This document shows positions 62,568 to 64,000 of a stretch of 64,000 nt of DNA, piece after piece. The DNA is from Pseudomonas silvicola (GTDB lineage Bacteria > Pseudomonadota > Gammaproteobacteria > Pseudomonadales > Pseudomonadaceae): NCBI RefSeq assembly GCF_026651855.1, contig NZ_CP093280.1, positions 2,582,001 through 2,646,000 on the forward strand, read 5' to 3'. The notes under the pieces are model-generated. The model was not told the origin of the DNA, did not search any database, and was given only the letters and a program-made list of their open reading frames with translations. How positions within the stretch are numbered: the first letter of the stretch is position 1; the number at the start of each line of letters is the position of its first letter. Made by a program: the position numbers and the translations under genes.

Positions 62568-63923
62568 TCACTTCATTTCCGGAAGGCGGGCTTCGTTCTT
62601 CACTTCCGACTGGGCGATGGCCTCGTTGGGCAGTACCACGCGTTCCTTCTCCAGCAGCACGCCCATGTTGGCGAGCACGCGGTACATGGAGAACTCTTCT
62701 GTGTAGCGCACTTCTGTGTAGCGGCTGTTGGCGGTGTACAGCTCGTTTTCGCTGTCCAGCAGGTCGAGGAGGGTACGCTGGCCCAGGCCGAACTGGTCCT
62801 GGTAGGCCGCGCGCACTTTGGTGGTGGTCTCGGCGTATTCGCGGGCGTACGGGGTCTGGGTGTGGGCGTTGTTCATGGCGTTCCAGGCCAGCGACAGGTT
62901 CTCGTTGAGCATGCGCAGGGCGTTGTTGCGAATGTCCATGGCCTGGTTGATCTTGTGCGCGTCGGACTGCAGGCGAGCCTTGTCGCTGCCGCCCTTGAAC
63001 AGGTTGTAGTTCATCACCACGCCGGCGCGCCATTCGTTGTCGCGGCCCTGTTCGCCGGAAATGTTGTTGTTGGCGTCCACCGCCAACTCGGCGTCGAAGC
63101 GCGGGTAGAAGGGCGACTTGGCCACTTCGTATTGGCTTTCGGCGGCCTGCACGTCGGCCTGGGCCGACTTGAGGTAAGGGTTGTTGGTGAGCATCGCCTG
63201 GCGCGCGGCGATCAGGTCGGTGGGTACCTCGCCGCGGATGCTGGGCGGCGCTTCCAGCTCGTCGGGCATGCGCCCCACGGTGCTGAAGAAGTTCGCCTCG
63301 GCATCGGAGAGGTTGACCTGGGCAGTGTTCAGGTTGTTTTCCGCCAACGCGCGACGGGCGCGGGACTGGTCGACGTCCGCGGTGCTGCCCACCCCGCGTT
63401 CGCTGCGCAGGCCGATCTGATCGTTGACGCGCAGGTGTGCCCGCAGGTTGTTCTTGGCAAGGTCCACCAACTCGCGAGCCTTGAGTACGTTCAGGTACAC
63501 CTCGATGGCTCGCAACGCCTGGGTCTCAGCCGTGCCGCGCAGGTAGTACGCCCGCGAGTTGACCACTTGCTGGGTACGCGCCACCTCGTTGGGGGTGTTG
63601 AACCCATCGAACAGCATTTGCCGCAGGCGCAACTCCGACTGGGTGTAGTTCAGGGTCTCGGCGTTGTTGCCTTCGATGGCCCGTGTGGTGGGGTTGTCCG
63701 TGCGGGCGCGGCCGTAGGCGGCTACCAGGTCGACAGTGGGGTAGTACCCACCGCGCGCGACTTTCTCATCCTCATCTGCCGACAGGCGATTGTTCAGATT
63801 CGACTGCACCTCGGGGTGGTAGTTGATGGTGCTCTGAATCGCATCTGTCAGCGTCATGCCGTGGGCCTGGGCGCAGGCCAATGCCATCAGGACAGCGCTG
63901 CAGATGGGGGTGCGAGTGCGCAT
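62568..63923 (-). CDS. TolC-family outer-membrane channel of type I secretion (LapE-like)
   Basis: The 451 residues start with a signal peptide (to about 22, AQAHG). They carry the TolC family repeat structure: MTLTDAIQSTINYHPEVQSN, LRLRQMLFDGF, VYLNVLKARELVDLAKNNL, and in the second half VVMNYNLFKGGSDKARLQ and FGLGQRTLLDLLDSENELY. It is first in the TolC-ABC-HlyD operon, the order found for LapE-LapB-LapC. AGGGAG lies seven bases before the start. The last 77 bases of the window are its upstream region. Confidence 0.93.
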   Translation of the reverse strand: MRTRTPICSAVLMALACAQAHGMTLTDAIQSTINYHPEVQSNLNNRLSADEDEKVARGGYYPTVDLVAAYGRARTDNPTTRAIEGNNAETLNYTQSELRLRQMLFDGFNTPNEVARTQQVVNSRAYYLRGTAETQALRAIEVYLNVLKARELVDLAKNNLRAHLRVNDQIGLRSERGVGSTADVDQSRARRALAENNLNTAQVNLSDAEANFFSTVGRMPDELEAPPSIRGEVPTDLIAARQAMLTNNPYLKSAQADVQAAESQYEVAKSPFYPRFDAELAVDANNNISGEQGRDNEWRAGVVMNYNLFKGGSDKARLQSDAHKINQAMDIRNNALRMLNENLSLAWNAMNNAHTQTPYAREYAETTTKVRAAYQDQFGLGQRTLLDLLDSENELYTANSRYTEVRYTEEFSMYRVLANMGVLLEKERVVLPNEAIAQSEVKNEARLPEMK

Positions 63924-64000
63924 TGTGGTTCTCCCTGGAGTCTCTAAGTGCCGCAGTAATCGCCAAAAAAATGGCGAAAAAAGAACTTAAACCGTTTCAG

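Noticed and set aside
62696-62723. Tandem repeat CTTCTGTGTAGCG, twice at 15-base spacing
   Set aside because: It lies within the TolC-like gene, encodes the repeated RYTE residues, and is in frame; an ordinary short coding repeat.
1-64000. CRISPR arrays, rRNA genes, prophage or integrase genes
   Set aside because: None seen on either strand.

Overview
The window reads as a chromosome segment of a Pseudomonas, most likely of the P. putida group. The evidence is the tol-pal-cpoB-queE-queC-tRNA-Lys order, uniformly high-GC codon use, a nadA of the usual pseudomonad kind, a Lap-type type I secretion operon and short REP-like palindromes. No transposase, integrase, CRISPR array or rRNA gene is visible.

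Layout. 1-5803: end of tolQ, then tolR-tolA-tolB-pal-cpoB (cell-envelope Tol-Pal machine) and queE-queC (7-deazaguanine/queuosine synthesis). 5904-5979: tRNA-Lys(TTT), followed by accessory DNA. 6449-29356: a type VI secretion cluster with genes for sheath (tssB, tssC), baseplate (tssK, tssF, tssG, tssE, tssA), membrane complex (tssL, tssM, tssJ and an OmpA-domain protein), Hcp and VgrG. Inside it lies an effector cassette (DUF4123 adaptor, DUF3304 protein, Tle1-type lipase, a 49-codon ORF, PAAR protein, unknown membrane protein). No ClpV (TssH) gene is present. 29547-33602: a Fur box, FecI-type sigma factor, FecR-type anti-sigma factor and TonB-dependent siderophore receptor. 33664-41347, minus strand: a lone glycosyltransferase and a tightly overlapping seven-gene operon (two GT2 enzymes, FAD oxidoreductase, GT-C-like membrane protein, epimerase, TIM-barrel isomerase, EamA/SMR-like protein) that looks like a polyprenyl-linked sugar modification pathway. 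41900-42958: nadA.

42962-46372: an opgC gene split by a second copy (2127 bp) of part of the sugar operon. The copy carries intact EamA and TIM-barrel genes and truncated GT2 and epimerase genes. It is flanked by a 150-bp direct repeat of opgC itself and joined at a 14-bp stretch shared by the two parent genes. Removing 2265 bp restores a 381-codon opgC in frame. This is the most unusual structure in the window.

46700-63923: catalase-like and dihaem cytochrome c genes divergent from a LysR regulator; an FKBP-type lipoprotein; a DUF1232 protein preceded by a palindrome made of two perfect DnaA boxes; an XRE regulator with two coupled small genes; an EAL-CBS-GGDEF protein overlapping its convergent neighbour by 89 bp; the tail-specific protease prc; a quinone oxidoreductase; and a TolC-ABC-HlyD type I secretion operon whose substrate is not in the window.

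Working together: the T6SS genes form a contact-dependent secretion machine loaded with a predicted phospholipase. The Fec-type trio is a self-contained iron-responsive uptake and signalling unit. The sugar operon appears to make, flip and transfer a modified sugar at the envelope.
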